Assembly (NCBI GenBank): GCA_045533195.1
Contig: JAZSHI010000028.1
Span: 1 to 30,503, forward strand
Direction: 5' to 3'
Source of the DNA: SIG607 sp045533195
Lineage (GTDB): Bacteria > Bacillota > Clostridia > Oscillospirales > Acutalibacteraceae
DNA length: 30,503 bases
Position 1 is the first letter of the stretch, and the number at the start of each line of letters is the position of its first letter. Of the stretch, positions 21,611 to 28,806 are shown one piece after another. Both the position numbers and the translations under genes were made by a program. A model generated the notes under the pieces. The model saw only the letters and a program-made list of their open reading frames with translations, searched no databases and was not told the origin of the DNA.

Positions 21611-21638
21611 TTGACAAAATATTATTTTGGGGTAAAAT
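21611..21638 (+). promoter_or_regulatory. Sigma-A promoter of the metal-binding lipoprotein gene
   Basis: TTGACA (21611-21616), 16 bp, TAAAAT (21633-21638). It lies 10 bp from the palindrome at 21584-21600, so one regulator could affect both genes. I see no clear Zur box. Confidence 0.7.
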
Positions 21639-21665
21639 GAGAATAGTAAATGAAAGGATTTTAAA

Positions 21666-22583
21666 ATGAGAAAAATTTTTAGTATATTTTTGGTTGTTGG
21701 CTTTATTGTTTTGAGTTTTTGCGGCTGCTCAAGTCAAAACAAACAAGATAAAATCACAATAGTTGCCACAGTTTTTCCGCCCTTTGATTTTGCAAGAAGC
21801 ATAGCAGGGGAAAGGGCAGATGTAGTAAAGCTTGTCCCCGAGGGCAGCGAAAGTCATTCTTTTGAGCCTACACCCAGTCAGATAAAAACGGTTGAGGATA
21901 GTGATTTGTTTTTATTTATCGGCGGAGAGAGTGAAAACTGGGCAGAGCGTATAGCAGAAAATAAAAAGACGGGCAAAACCGTAAGGCTTATAGAAACGGT
22001 AACCTTGCTTGAAAGCGATAGCGGTGAAGAGCATCATCATCACGAAGAAGACGGTCACCGCCACGAACACGACGAGCATATATGGACTTCCCCTAAAAAT
22101 GCCATAAAAATGAGTGAGGCTATAGTTAATGCTCTTTGTGAAGCAGACAGCAAAAATGCCCAATATTATAAAGGCAATTTTGCAAAATTAAAAGCCGAAC
22201 TTGAAGAACTTGACAGGGAATTTGAAAGCATAAAAAACCATAAGCCCTTATTTTTCGGCGACAGATTTCCATTCCTTTACTTAGCAAAGGAATACGGCTT
22301 TGAATATTTTGCCGCTTTCCCCGGTTGCGCAGAGCAGACTGAACCCGATATAAAAACCCTCGCCCACCTTATGGAACAGGCAAAAGAGGAAGGGGTAAAG
22401 GTTATATTTTATACCGAATTTTCCAATAAAAAAATTGCCCTTATGCTTTGTGAAGAAACGGGGGCAAAACCTCTTTTACTTCATTCCTGTCACAATGTAA
22501 CAAAGCGGGAAATTAAGAAGGGCGAAACCTATGTATCTCTTATGAAACAAAACTGTGAAAATATTAAAAAAGCACTTAATTAA
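21666..22583 (+). CDS. Metal (Zn/Mn) ABC transporter substrate-binding lipoprotein
   Basis: 305 residues. The signal peptide ends in a lipobox-like 'LSFCGC' with C21 as the probable lipid anchor, so the protein is on the outer face of the membrane. The ZnuA/TroA fold follows: 'TVFPPFDFARSIAGE', then H64 in 'GSESHSFEP' and H138 in 'HEHDEHIWTSP' as metal ligands. A His-rich loop (123-138) is typical of zinc-binding members. The usual third histidine position reads 'FFGDRFPFLYLAKEYGF', with Asp instead. 'FYTEFSNKKIA' and 'HSCHN' complete the site. No ATPase or permease gene is adjacent, so the partner is elsewhere or lost. I recall clostridial relatives with the same 'DRFPF' form. Confidence 0.9.
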   Translation: MRKIFSIFLVVGFIVLSFCGCSSQNKQDKITIVATVFPPFDFARSIAGERADVVKLVPEGSESHSFEPTPSQIKTVEDSDLFLFIGGESENWAERIAENKKTGKTVRLIETVTLLESDSGEEHHHHEEDGHRHEHDEHIWTSPKNAIKMSEAIVNALCEADSKNAQYYKGNFAKLKAELEELDREFESIKNHKPLFFGDRFPFLYLAKEYGFEYFAAFPGCAEQTEPDIKTLAHLMEQAKEEGVKVIFYTEFSNKKIALMLCEETGAKPLLLHSCHNVTKREIKKGETYVSLMKQNCENIKKALN

Positions 22584-22653
22584 AAAAGGTTTACTTTTGT
22601 TTCTGCATATTATACTTTACAAGCAGAACGTTTGGTTTTCAAAGGTGATAAAA

Positions 22654-23709
22654 ATGAAAAAGAATCTGGCAGTTATAGGTTACGGCGGACAAGGTGTATG
22701 GCACTGTAAACAGGCACTTAGCAGCGACGTTGTTAATCTTGTGGGAACTTATGATATTCTTGAAATCAGAAGAGATGCCGCAAAATCTGACGGGATTTTC
22801 GTATATGATTCTAACGAGGCATTGCTTAATGATAAAAATGTGGATATAGTTGTTATTGCTATTCCCAATGACGACCATCTTGAGTGGGTTATAAAGGCAT
22901 TAAATGCGGGTAAAAACGTAATTTGCGAAAAACCGGTTGAAATGAGTGTTGCCGCTCTTGATGAAATGATTGATGCCGCAAATAAATCAGGTAAGCTTTT
23001 CAGCGTACACCAGAACAGACGTTGGGATGTTGACTTCCTTGCAATGAAGCAGATAGCCGATAGCGGTGAAATCGGCAAGATTATAAATATTGAGTCCCGT
23101 GTTCACGGCTCCCGCGGTATTCCTTCCGACTGGAGATGTCAAAAGGCTTACGGCGGCGGTATGATTCTCGACTGGGGCGTTCATCTTATCGATCAGTTGC
23201 TTCAGATTTTTAAAAGCGAGGAAATTGATACTGTTTACTGTGAAAACACCCATATAACCAATAAAGAGGTTGACGACGGCTTCAAGCTTACCATACGCTT
23301 TAAAATGGGGGAACGCGCCTACGTTGAGGTTGGTACATATAATTTTATTGCTCTTCCGAGATTTTATATGCAGTGCGAAAAGGGTACTGCTATTATTACC
23401 GATTGGAGAGAAAAGACTCAGGTTGCAAAGCTTAAGGCTTGGAACGAAAAGGAGGTTCTTCCCGTTCAGACAGCCGCAGGTATCACCAAAACTATGGCTC
23501 CCAGAGATGAAATCACTATTGATTCTTATGAAATTGAGCGTCCCGTAAGCGATGTTCATGATTATTACAGAAATTTTGTTGCCGCACTTGAGGGTAAAGA
23601 GGAATCTCTTATTAAGCACAGTGAGGTTCGCCGTGTTATGAAGGTTATGGAAGCGGCTTTTGAGTCTGACAGAACGGGCGCTCCCGTAAAGTTTGATGAG
23701 GCTAAGTAA
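22654..23709 (+). CDS. Gfo/Idh/MocA family oxidoreductase, second copy
   Basis: 351 residues from the ATG at 22654, preceded by AAAGGTGATAA. A longer reading from 22555 would overlap the lipoprotein gene and add a sequence unlike the family. GYGGQG (9-14) is the NAD(P) loop and EKP lies at 92-94 in 'VICEKPVEMS'. 'GGGMILDWGVHLIDQLLQIF' carries the D..H pair expected at the active site of many members, unlike the homologue at 13390. The substrate is probably a sugar or inositol derivative; this is not decidable. The promoter is unclear (TATACT at 22611 without a matching -35). The 3' end overlaps the convergent small membrane gene by 8 bases. Confidence 0.88.
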   Translation: MKKNLAVIGYGGQGVWHCKQALSSDVVNLVGTYDILEIRRDAAKSDGIFVYDSNEALLNDKNVDIVVIAIPNDDHLEWVIKALNAGKNVICEKPVEMSVAALDEMIDAANKSGKLFSVHQNRRWDVDFLAMKQIADSGEIGKIINIESRVHGSRGIPSDWRCQKAYGGGMILDWGVHLIDQLLQIFKSEEIDTVYCENTHITNKEVDDGFKLTIRFKMGERAYVEVGTYNFIALPRFYMQCEKGTAIITDWREKTQVAKLKAWNEKEVLPVQTAAGITKTMAPRDEITIDSYEIERPVSDVHDYYRNFVAALEGKEESLIKHSEVRRVMKVMEAAFESDRTGAPVKFDEAK

Positions 23710-23899
23710 TTTTAAAAGAAAAGTCCAATATACGCAAAATGCCGTCGGAATATTCGACGGCATTTTTATATTCTCCAAATCCTATTCTGCGCATTTGTTT
23801 ATAGCTTTCGCCGATTCCTGCAATAATTATATAAAGGCATATTACTATTAAAAAACTAATAATAAACGATCGCCAAAAAATTTTAGTATTCCTTTTCAT
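23702..23899 (-). CDS. Small single-pass membrane protein downstream of spoIIP
   Basis: 65 residues: basic N-terminus (MKRNTKIFWRS), one hydrophobic helix (about 10-30) and a short soluble tail with 'RRIGFGEYKNAVEYSDG' and 'LRILDF'. It is likely real. The start lies 8 bases past the spoIIP stop, with AGGAG overlapping that stop region, and the hydrophobic profile is membrane-like. It would be the third gene of gpr-spoIIP. I believe similar short proteins follow spoIIP in related Clostridia but cannot verify this here. Its coding sequence contains the convergent gene's terminator and its last 8 bases overlap that gene. The function is unknown; a sporulation link is inferred from position. Confidence 0.6.
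   Translation of the reverse strand: MKRNTKIFWRSFIISFLIVICLYIIIAGIGESYKQMRRIGFGEYKNAVEYSDGILRILDFSFKIT
23737..23768 (+). terminator. Terminator of the second Gfo/Idh/MocA gene, inside a convergent ORF
   Basis: AAATGCCGTCG (23737-23747) pairs perfectly with CGACGGCATTT (23755-23765), followed by TTTAT. It lies wholly inside the minus-strand small membrane protein gene. Confidence 0.82.
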
Positions 23900-23907
23900 T
23901 TTTTCTC

Positions 23908-24900
23908 CTAAACTAATGTATTAAGATACGATATAAGCGCATCTGCCGCAAGACTTCCCCCGTATTTTGCTTCATCCAGCGAATTAGATTCGGTGCCTAC
24001 CTCTAAAAGTATGCTTCCTGTGGTGAGATGTTGATTATATCGGCTTGAAACAAGGGCAAGTTGTCTTGCAAGACCGGGGTAAAGCGCTTCCAAGGTCTGC
24101 TGATATTTTACTGCAAAGGTGAAGTTTTTCTCCCAGTTGGGATGATTGGCAACAGTTTCGCCGCAACCCATAACAAGCATAACCTGAGCGGCTTTTTTGC
24201 CATTTATCTCCACTATAGGTTTAACCCTGTCGGTGCCGTTTCCCGCAATAGAATCACGATGGAGGTCAATTACTATTTTTATGGAAGGATATTTTTCCAA
24301 ATTCTTTTTGACAGTTTCACCGCTTCGGTTATAACTGCCGTCATAGGCAGGGTAATCGTGCTCTGTTTTATCGTGCACCGTTTTAAAACCTGCACTATTT
24401 AGTTTCTCTGCTATAATGTCGCCTACTGCGGTAATATTTTCTGCTTGGTTTCTTGTTCGGGTTTTATCTTCCTCGGTATAGTAGTCTCTGGCTTCAGGCA
24501 AAAAACATTCGGTGGTGTGGGTGTGCATAATAAGTATCTGCACGTCATTATTTTTTTCTATTTTAATAGGGTTTTTGGCATTAAGATACTTTTTTATATC
24601 AAGGTTAATTCCTGCTCGATTTTTAATATATACGCGGTTATAGGAGGTCTTGCTTTTATATGGTGTTATAAACTGTTCGATAACCTTTCCTGCAGGGGTT
24701 GCCGAAACCTTTACCGCCTTACTGCTTTCTTCATATTTGCTTTCATTTGAACTTATATGGTATTCGGCAATTTGCTGTTGAGGGGATTCTTTCGAAGTGC
24801 CTTCGCTGGACACGTAAATTCCGCTTATTATAATGATTATAACGCATAAAAAGGTTGTAAGGGAAAGAGTAACTATACCGCCGAAGTCCTTCAAAGTCAT
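23908..24900 (-). CDS. spoIIP: Stage II sporulation protein P
   Basis: 330 residues from the ATG at 24900, chosen because AAAGG lies 7 bases upstream; the ATG at 24915 has no ribosome site. One membrane segment (about 9-30) anchors the protein, followed by an external low-complexity stalk. The SpoIIP catalytic domain (about 110-330) shows 'ILIMHTHTTECF' with metal histidines, 'VIDLHRDS' with a further His, and 'SILLEVGTESNSLDEA' with the catalytic Glu. SpoIIP is a zinc amidase/endopeptidase that degrades septal peptidoglycan during engulfment, working with SpoIID and SpoIIM. It follows gpr, as in B. subtilis. Confidence 0.93.
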   Translation of the reverse strand: MTLKDFGGIVTLSLTTFLCVIIIIISGIYVSSEGTSKESPQQQIAEYHISSNESKYEESSKAVKVSATPAGKVIEQFITPYKSKTSYNRVYIKNRAGINLDIKKYLNAKNPIKIEKNNDVQILIMHTHTTECFLPEARDYYTEEDKTRTRNQAENITAVGDIIAEKLNSAGFKTVHDKTEHDYPAYDGSYNRSGETVKKNLEKYPSIKIVIDLHRDSIAGNGTDRVKPIVEINGKKAAQVMLVMGCGETVANHPNWEKNFTFAVKYQQTLEALYPGLARQLALVSSRYNQHLTTGSILLEVGTESNSLDEAKYGGSLAADALISYLNTLV

Positions 24901-24941
24901 CACCGAGCCTTTCATTTATATATATGAATAAAAATGAAAAG

Positions 24942-25781
24942 TTATACAATAGAAAGTAAAAGACTTCTGTCGGTTGAGGGCTGTAAAAAGCAGTTGAGCG
25001 ATACCGAAAGGGTGGCGGCGGCGCGGTCGATTAGTAAATCAATTTCTCTGGGGGTTACTATCATAGGTGTGGCGCGTCTTTCTTTGCTTCCGAAAAGAGC
25101 GGCATCAAGGCAGGTGGGAACACCCACAGCGATAACGGGAATGCCAACGGTTTTTTTGCTGATTTCCTTTCTGTCGTTGCCTACCCCTGAACCTGGGGAG
25201 ATTCCGCTGTCACAAAGCTGTATAGTAGTGCCGAGTCTTTTAGGCTCTGCCGCGGCAAATGCATCTATAACAATAAGTCCTTCGGCATTACAGGAGGCTA
25301 TAACACCCTTTAATATTTCCAGAGTTTCAACACCTGTTTGCCCTAAAACACCGGGCTGAATAACGCTTACGTTTTTAAGTCCCATAAGTCCTGTCTGCCG
25401 TTTTAAATACGGACTCAAATGCCGTGTTGCCAGTATTTTATCAGAAACGGCAGGGCCTAAAGCGTCGGGAGTAATATTTCGGTTGCCAAGCCCCGCAACC
25501 AAAATATTGTTTTTTGGAAAAGAAAAGTTTGATAGTTCTTTAATAATTATTTTTTCAAGCTCAATATAATCTCCGCCGTGATATAAAAGGTCGGGAATAT
25601 CAATATTTACGTAATTTCCCATAGGTTTTCCAAGAGATTTTTCGCCCTGTTCATTAATAACTTTAATTCGTGTTACAGTTATTATAGAGTTTTTTTCACT
25701 TTCGCAAATAATTCCGTTTGTGTCACTTACTCTGCTGTTCAGCTCAACCGCAAGGTCACTTCGCGCGTTTATAATAATCAC
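24942..25781 (-). CDS. gpr: GPR germination endopeptidase
   Basis: 279 residues. 'ARSDLAVE' near the N-terminus is the propeptide region typical of GPR. 'LVAGLGNRNITPDALGP' and 'VIDAFAAAEPKRLGTTIQL' contain the conserved aspartates, and 'SGISPGSGVGN' follows. GPR is an unusual aspartic-type protease that degrades small acid-soluble spore proteins at germination, after self-processing in the developing spore. The start is awkward: the frame begins at GTG (25781), which lies inside an extended ribosome site GAGGTGAT, and the next candidates are ATT/ATA. It is divergent from rpsT, matching the B. subtilis rpsT-gpr-spoIIP neighbourhood. I found no clear sigma-G/F promoter. Confidence 0.92.
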   Translation of the reverse strand: MIIINARSDLAVELNSRVSDTNGIICESEKNSIITVTRIKVINEQGEKSLGKPMGNYVNIDIPDLLYHGGDYIELEKIIIKELSNFSFPKNNILVAGLGNRNITPDALGPAVSDKILATRHLSPYLKRQTGLMGLKNVSVIQPGVLGQTGVETLEILKGVIASCNAEGLIVIDAFAAAEPKRLGTTIQLCDSGISPGSGVGNDRKEISKKTVGIPVIAVGVPTCLDAALFGSKERRATPMIVTPREIDLLIDRAAATLSVSLNCFLQPSTDRSLLLSIV

Positions 25782-25829
25782 CTCGTAAATTATTGTTTCA
25801 TATAAATATTTATTTATTAAAAAAAGTTG

Positions 25830-25858
25830 TTGATTTTTTATTCAATTAGTGTTATTAT
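25830..25858 (+). promoter_or_regulatory. Sigma-A promoter of rpsT
   Basis: TTGATT (25830-25835), 17 bp, TATTAT (25853-25858). Confidence 0.7.
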
Positions 25859-25892
25859 ATCTTTGTTAATGCTTAAAAAGGAGGTGCAATAA

Positions 25893-26153
25893 GTGCCTAA
25901 CATTAAATCTGCTAAGAAACGTGTGCTTACCAGTACTGCTGCATACGAGCGTAACAAGGCTTACCGTTCTGCTTTAAGAACTGCTGTTAAGAAGGCTGAT
26001 GCTGCTATCACAGAAAACTCTGCTGATGCTAAAGAAGCTGTAAAGGTTGCAGTTAAGAAGATCGATCAGGCTACCGCTAAGGGTATTCTTCACAAGAACA
26101 CCGCAGCAAGAAAGAAGTCCAATCTCGTTTGCCGTCTCAACAAAATCGGCTAA
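25893..26153 (+). CDS. rpsT: 30S ribosomal protein S20
   Basis: 86 residues, normal for S20. It opens 'MPNIKSAKKRV' from a GTG start with an excellent AAAGGAGGTG site. The alanine/lysine-rich body of long helices and the end 'GILHKNTAARKKSNLVCRLNKI' (in pieces: ILHKNTAARKKSNL, VCRLNKIG) are diagnostic. It binds 16S rRNA helices in the small subunit body. Monocistronic, divergent from gpr. Confidence 0.98.
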   Translation: MPNIKSAKKRVLTSTAAYERNKAYRSALRTAVKKADAAITENSADAKEAVKVAVKKIDQATAKGILHKNTAARKKSNLVCRLNKIG

Positions 26154-26185
26154 TTGGAATTCTTTTCTGAAATCAGCTTAATATA

Positions 26186-26262
26186 AAACGGGACTTATTT
26201 TAAAGTCCCGTTTGGCTGATATCAAATATTTCCGTCGCCTTTAGGGCGGCTTATTTTTTTGC
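26186..26262 (+). terminator. Two tandem hairpins after rpsT
   Basis: The first hairpin is AAACGGGACTT (26186-26196) with AAGTCCCGTTT (26203-26213), extended by an outer ATCAGC/GCTGAT pair but lacking a T-run. The second is GTCGCC (26234-26239) with GGCGGC (26245-26250), followed by TTATTTTTTTGCTTTTTT, and is the likely terminator. Confidence 0.75.
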
Positions 26263-26277
26263 TTTTTTAGTACATTT

Positions 26278-26958
26278 TTATTTTTCTGATTCTAAAGATT
26301 TCGCCATTTTCAAAAGCTCTTCTTTAGTTAAATCTCCAAAAGATATTATTTCATAACAATAGTTTTCATCACAGAAATATATTGTTTTTCTATTGGAATT
26401 TTCTTTTTGAATCAATAAATATTTATCAATTTCTTCTATAATGCAATCCTCTGTATCTATATGTGGTTGCCGGTTAAGACACATTTGAGTAAAATGGATT
26501 TCATAGGCGTTATTGTTCTTATATAAAATAATATTATCAATTTCTCCCTGCTTTTCTTCGAGAATCACATATCCTTTCGGTATGTAAGAAGGGGAGTAAT
26601 ATTCTTTAATTTCTCCCATAGTATTTGAATTATCATCAAAGGTCAGTATCGAAAATTTTTCAAAGGTTTCAATAACAAAGTTTTTTACTCGTTGTCGAAG
26701 AGCATCAACACTGAGTACTGTGCTGGTTAAAACTATTAATATTGTCACAATAATACAAGCGACTTTTTTTACGGTGGTATTAAACATATAATACATAGGT
26801 TTTTTCTGTCGCTTAATAAGACGTTGCATATTTTTTTCAAAATCAGACGAAAACGGTATATCAAGGTCTTTAATAAAATCATAATGACTTGCGGTTTCCT
26901 GTATATACAAATGAAGCGCTTCCTTTAATTGTTCTTTTTCTTTTATTGTAAATGTCAT
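26278..26958 (-). CDS. Putative anti-sigma factor with DUF4367-like external domain
   Basis: 226 residues. A cytoplasmic N-terminus (1-60) is followed by one membrane segment (about 66-84) and an external C-terminal domain. That domain has 'YSPSYIPKGYVILEEKQGEID', 'ILYKNNNAYEIHFTQM' and 'YCYEIISFGDLTKEELLKMAKSLE', the last typical of DUF4367 ('G.LSK.EL.K.A.SL'). Membrane proteins of this layout directly after an ECF sigma gene act as anti-sigma factors, holding the sigma factor until an external signal releases it. The start overlaps the sigma stop by 4 bases. No zinc-binding HxxxCxxC motif is seen. The signal is unknown. Confidence 0.75.
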   Translation of the reverse strand: MTFTIKEKEQLKEALHLYIQETASHYDFIKDLDIPFSSDFEKNMQRLIKRQKKPMYYMFNTTVKKVACIIVTILIVLTSTVLSVDALRQRVKNFVIETFEKFSILTFDDNSNTMGEIKEYYSPSYIPKGYVILEEKQGEIDNIILYKNNNAYEIHFTQMCLNRQPHIDTEDCIIEEIDKYLLIQKENSNRKTIYFCDENYCYEIISFGDLTKEELLKMAKSLESEK

Positions 26959-27458
26959 ATTTTTACCTCTTTAATCAGTTTTTTTGCGCGTTGAAGTCTT
27001 TTTCTAGCGCAATTATATGTAATGTTGTAAATATCGGCTATTTTTTTGGTTGGTATATCTAAATAGTATCTGAGTATTAAAATATCTCTGTAAATTTCGG
27101 GAAGCTCTCTGATTTTGTCCAGTATAATATAAACTTCTTCGGTATTATTTGTGTGTTCCTTGTGGAACTTTTCTGTATTAATTCTATAATATTTTTCCTT
27201 CTTCAGCATATCGAGACATACACTTTGTGTAACTATTTTTATGAAAGAAAGAGTTTTTGGGGAATCAATACTTTCGATATTATTTATGTATTTTGTTAGT
27301 TTTAAAAAGGTTTCCTGTGTTGCATCTTCAGCAAGACTATTTTCAGCCATATATTCAAAAGCAATATAATATACAAATTTTTTGTAACTATTATACAGTT
27401 CTTCAAATTTGTCTTTTTCTTTTGCTGTATCAAGCATTGTAAGGCATAAACTAAGCAT
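26955..27458 (-). CDS. ECF-type RNA polymerase sigma factor
   Basis: 167 residues. Region 2 (about 17-80) has 'FEELYNSYKKFVYYIAFEYM' and 'LAEDATQETFLKLTKYI', the D-x-x-Q-E-T/V-F core of sigma 2.2-2.4. Region 4 (about 108-160) has 'IRELPEIYRDILILRYYLDIPTKKIADI' (in pieces: LPEIYRDILILRYYLD, IPTKKIADIYN) and a helix-turn-helix ending 'ARKRLQRAKKLIKE'. The two-domain layout and overlap with a membrane anti-sigma gene are standard for ECF sigma factors. AGGAG lies 11 bases upstream of the ATG, slightly far, and a strong hairpin (27484-27514) precedes it. The leader contains a REP-like inverted repeat. The target promoter is not identified. Confidence 0.9.
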   Translation of the reverse strand: MLSLCLTMLDTAKEKDKFEELYNSYKKFVYYIAFEYMAENSLAEDATQETFLKLTKYINNIESIDSPKTLSFIKIVTQSVCLDMLKKEKYYRINTEKFHKEHTNNTEEVYIILDKIRELPEIYRDILILRYYLDIPTKKIADIYNITYNCARKRLQRAKKLIKEVKI

Positions 27459-27483
27459 ACCGTTTTCACTCCTTTCAAACGGA

Positions 27484-27514
27484 TAGCCAAAGCGTTAAAA
27501 AAACGCTTTGGCTA
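27484..27514 (-). promoter_or_regulatory. Strong hairpin just upstream of the sigma factor ribosome site
   Basis: TAGCCAAAGCGTT (27484-27496) pairs perfectly with AACGCTTTGGCTA (27502-27514), with only 5 bases in the loop. It ends 9 bases from the AGGAG of the sigma gene on the minus strand. No T-run follows, so it is not an ordinary terminator. It may shape leader stability or translation. Confidence 0.6.
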
Positions 27515-27557
27515 AAGTGAGGTTATCCTAAACAGTAAAACTGTTTAATTTTATTTA

Positions 27558-27642
27558 AACACAAGGAACCGTCCCCTGTGTTAATCCAAAGAAACACAAT
27601 ATCCTTTATTCCACGGAAACACAGGGGACGGTTCTCTGTGTT
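27558..27642. repeat. REP-like inverted repeat with GGGGACGGTT core
   Basis: Two 25-bp arms (27558-27582 and 27618-27642) are reverse complements except for one base and flank a 35-bp centre. Each arm has its own AACACA...TGTGTT ends and a core GGGGACGGTT (or its complement). From memory, this motif is widespread as a dispersed repeat in Clostridia and often found with REP-associated (Y1) transposases. No transposase is in this window. Confidence 0.8.
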
Positions 27643-27692
27643 ATTAGAATTTTCTAACTATATTAAAACTTACCCCTGTTTTTCTTAAGAAA

Positions 27693-27721
27693 ATTTTAAC
27701 AAAATATCATGTTTTTGTCAA
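27693..27721 (-). promoter_or_regulatory. Sigma-A promoter of the sigma/anti-sigma operon
   Basis: On the minus strand, TTGACA (27716-27721), 17 bp, TAAAAT (27693-27698). The leader would be about 225 bases and would include the REP-like repeat and the hairpin at 27484-27514. Bases 27722-27828 show nothing recognisable. Confidence 0.7.
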
Positions 27722-27814
27722 GAAACAGAACCGTTTACTATTCTTTTGTTATTCCTTTTGACTTTAGCCTTCTAATAATAAAACGAAGCAAGAAGGCAAA
27801 AAGAGACATAAATT

Positions 27815-27866
27815 TTCAAAAAAATAAGAAAATCGGCAGTTTTCACAAACGAAAACTGCCGATTTT
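27815..27866 (-). terminator. Intrinsic terminator of the rpmH-khpB block
   Basis: AAAATCGGCAGTTTTC (27829-27844) pairs perfectly with GAAAACTGCCGATTTT (27851-27866). On the minus strand it is followed by CTTATTTTTTT. Confidence 0.88.
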
Positions 27867-27900
27867 ATGCAATTTATATAATTGAATATTATAGTTTTAT

Positions 27901-28788
27901 TTATTTTATCTTTCCGTAAAGGGGGAGTGCTTCGGAGTCTTTTTTAGGCTCTCTGTTTTCTACGGGTGCACTTGTTTTTTTGGGAGCGCGTGCAGGAGCG
28001 TTATCGGGGGTGATAACGATATGTCTGCGGTCACCTTCTCCTACAGAATGAGAGGAAACACCGTCGATTTCCTGAATAGCGGTATGAATAATACGTCTTT
28101 CATATGGGTTCATAGGCTCTAAGGAACGGTTTCTGCCGCTTCTAAGCGCCTGATTTGCCATTCTGTGAGCAAGAGAGATAAGGGTTTTTTCTCTTCTTTC
28201 TCTGTAGTTGCCGATGTCAATGGAAACCTTGAAATAACCGCTGCCGTTATTTGCGGCAAGGGAAGAAAGATACTGAAGGGCATCAAGGGTTTCGCCTCTG
28301 TGACCGATAACTACGCCAAGACCTTCGCCTTCAAGAATAATGGTTGCGCCGCCGTCAAAGGTAATAACCTTGATGTTTATATCGGTACAGCCAAGACCTG
28401 CTAAAACACCTTTGATGTACTCTACTGCCTTTGCAGCCTGAGAATCGGCAGGAAGAAGGGAAGCGTCAACAGCTTCGGTTTTTTCAGCAGCAGGAACGGT
28501 TTTTTCCTTCTTTTCGGGTTTTGCTTTTGCCTTGTTTTCTTTATTCTCTTTTGCAACATCGTTTTTCTTGTTGCCCTTTTTAGCAGGTTTTTTGGGAGCA
28601 GGAGCATCTACTTCAATGTATGCTCTTACTTTAGCGGGAGAGCCGCCGAAAATACCTAAAACCTTTTTCTTGGGCATATCAATGATTTCAAACTGTATGT
28701 CGTCGTCAAGACCTGCGTTAAGGTCGTTTATAGCGGCTTCTTTAGCTTCTTCTATAGTTGCGGCAATGCCGATAGCTTCTTTTATCAC
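27901..28788 (-). CDS. khpB: RNA-binding protein KhpB (Jag)
   Basis: 295 residues, GTG start with AGGAGG 8 bases upstream. The Jag-N domain (1-60) ends in 'KKKVLGIFGGSPAKVRAYIE'. A Lys/Ala/Glu-rich linker (about 65-110) separates it from a KH domain with 'GLGVVIGHRGETLDALQYL' (GxxG loop as GHRG) and an R3H domain with 'NYRERREKTLISLAHRMA' and 'PYERRIIHTAIQ'. KhpB binds RNA, in some Firmicutes with KhpA, and affects cell elongation and division. It follows yidC (jag/spoIIIJ order) with 18 bases between. A basic tail of about 30 residues ends the protein. Confidence 0.95.
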   Translation of the reverse strand: MIKEAIGIAATIEEAKEAAINDLNAGLDDDIQFEIIDMPKKKVLGIFGGSPAKVRAYIEVDAPAPKKPAKKGNKKNDVAKENKENKAKAKPEKKEKTVPAAEKTEAVDASLLPADSQAAKAVEYIKGVLAGLGCTDINIKVITFDGGATIILEGEGLGVVIGHRGETLDALQYLSSLAANNGSGYFKVSIDIGNYRERREKTLISLAHRMANQALRSGRNRSLEPMNPYERRIIHTAIQEIDGVSSHSVGEGDRRHIVITPDNAPARAPKKTSAPVENREPKKDSEALPLYGKIK

Positions 28789-28806
28789 GTCAAGTTCCTC
28801 CTAAAA

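Noticed and set aside
22555..22653. N-terminal extension of the second Gfo/Idh/MocA gene
   Set aside because: It overlaps the lipoprotein gene, is hydrophobic and unlike the family, and a ribosome site sits before the ATG at 22654.
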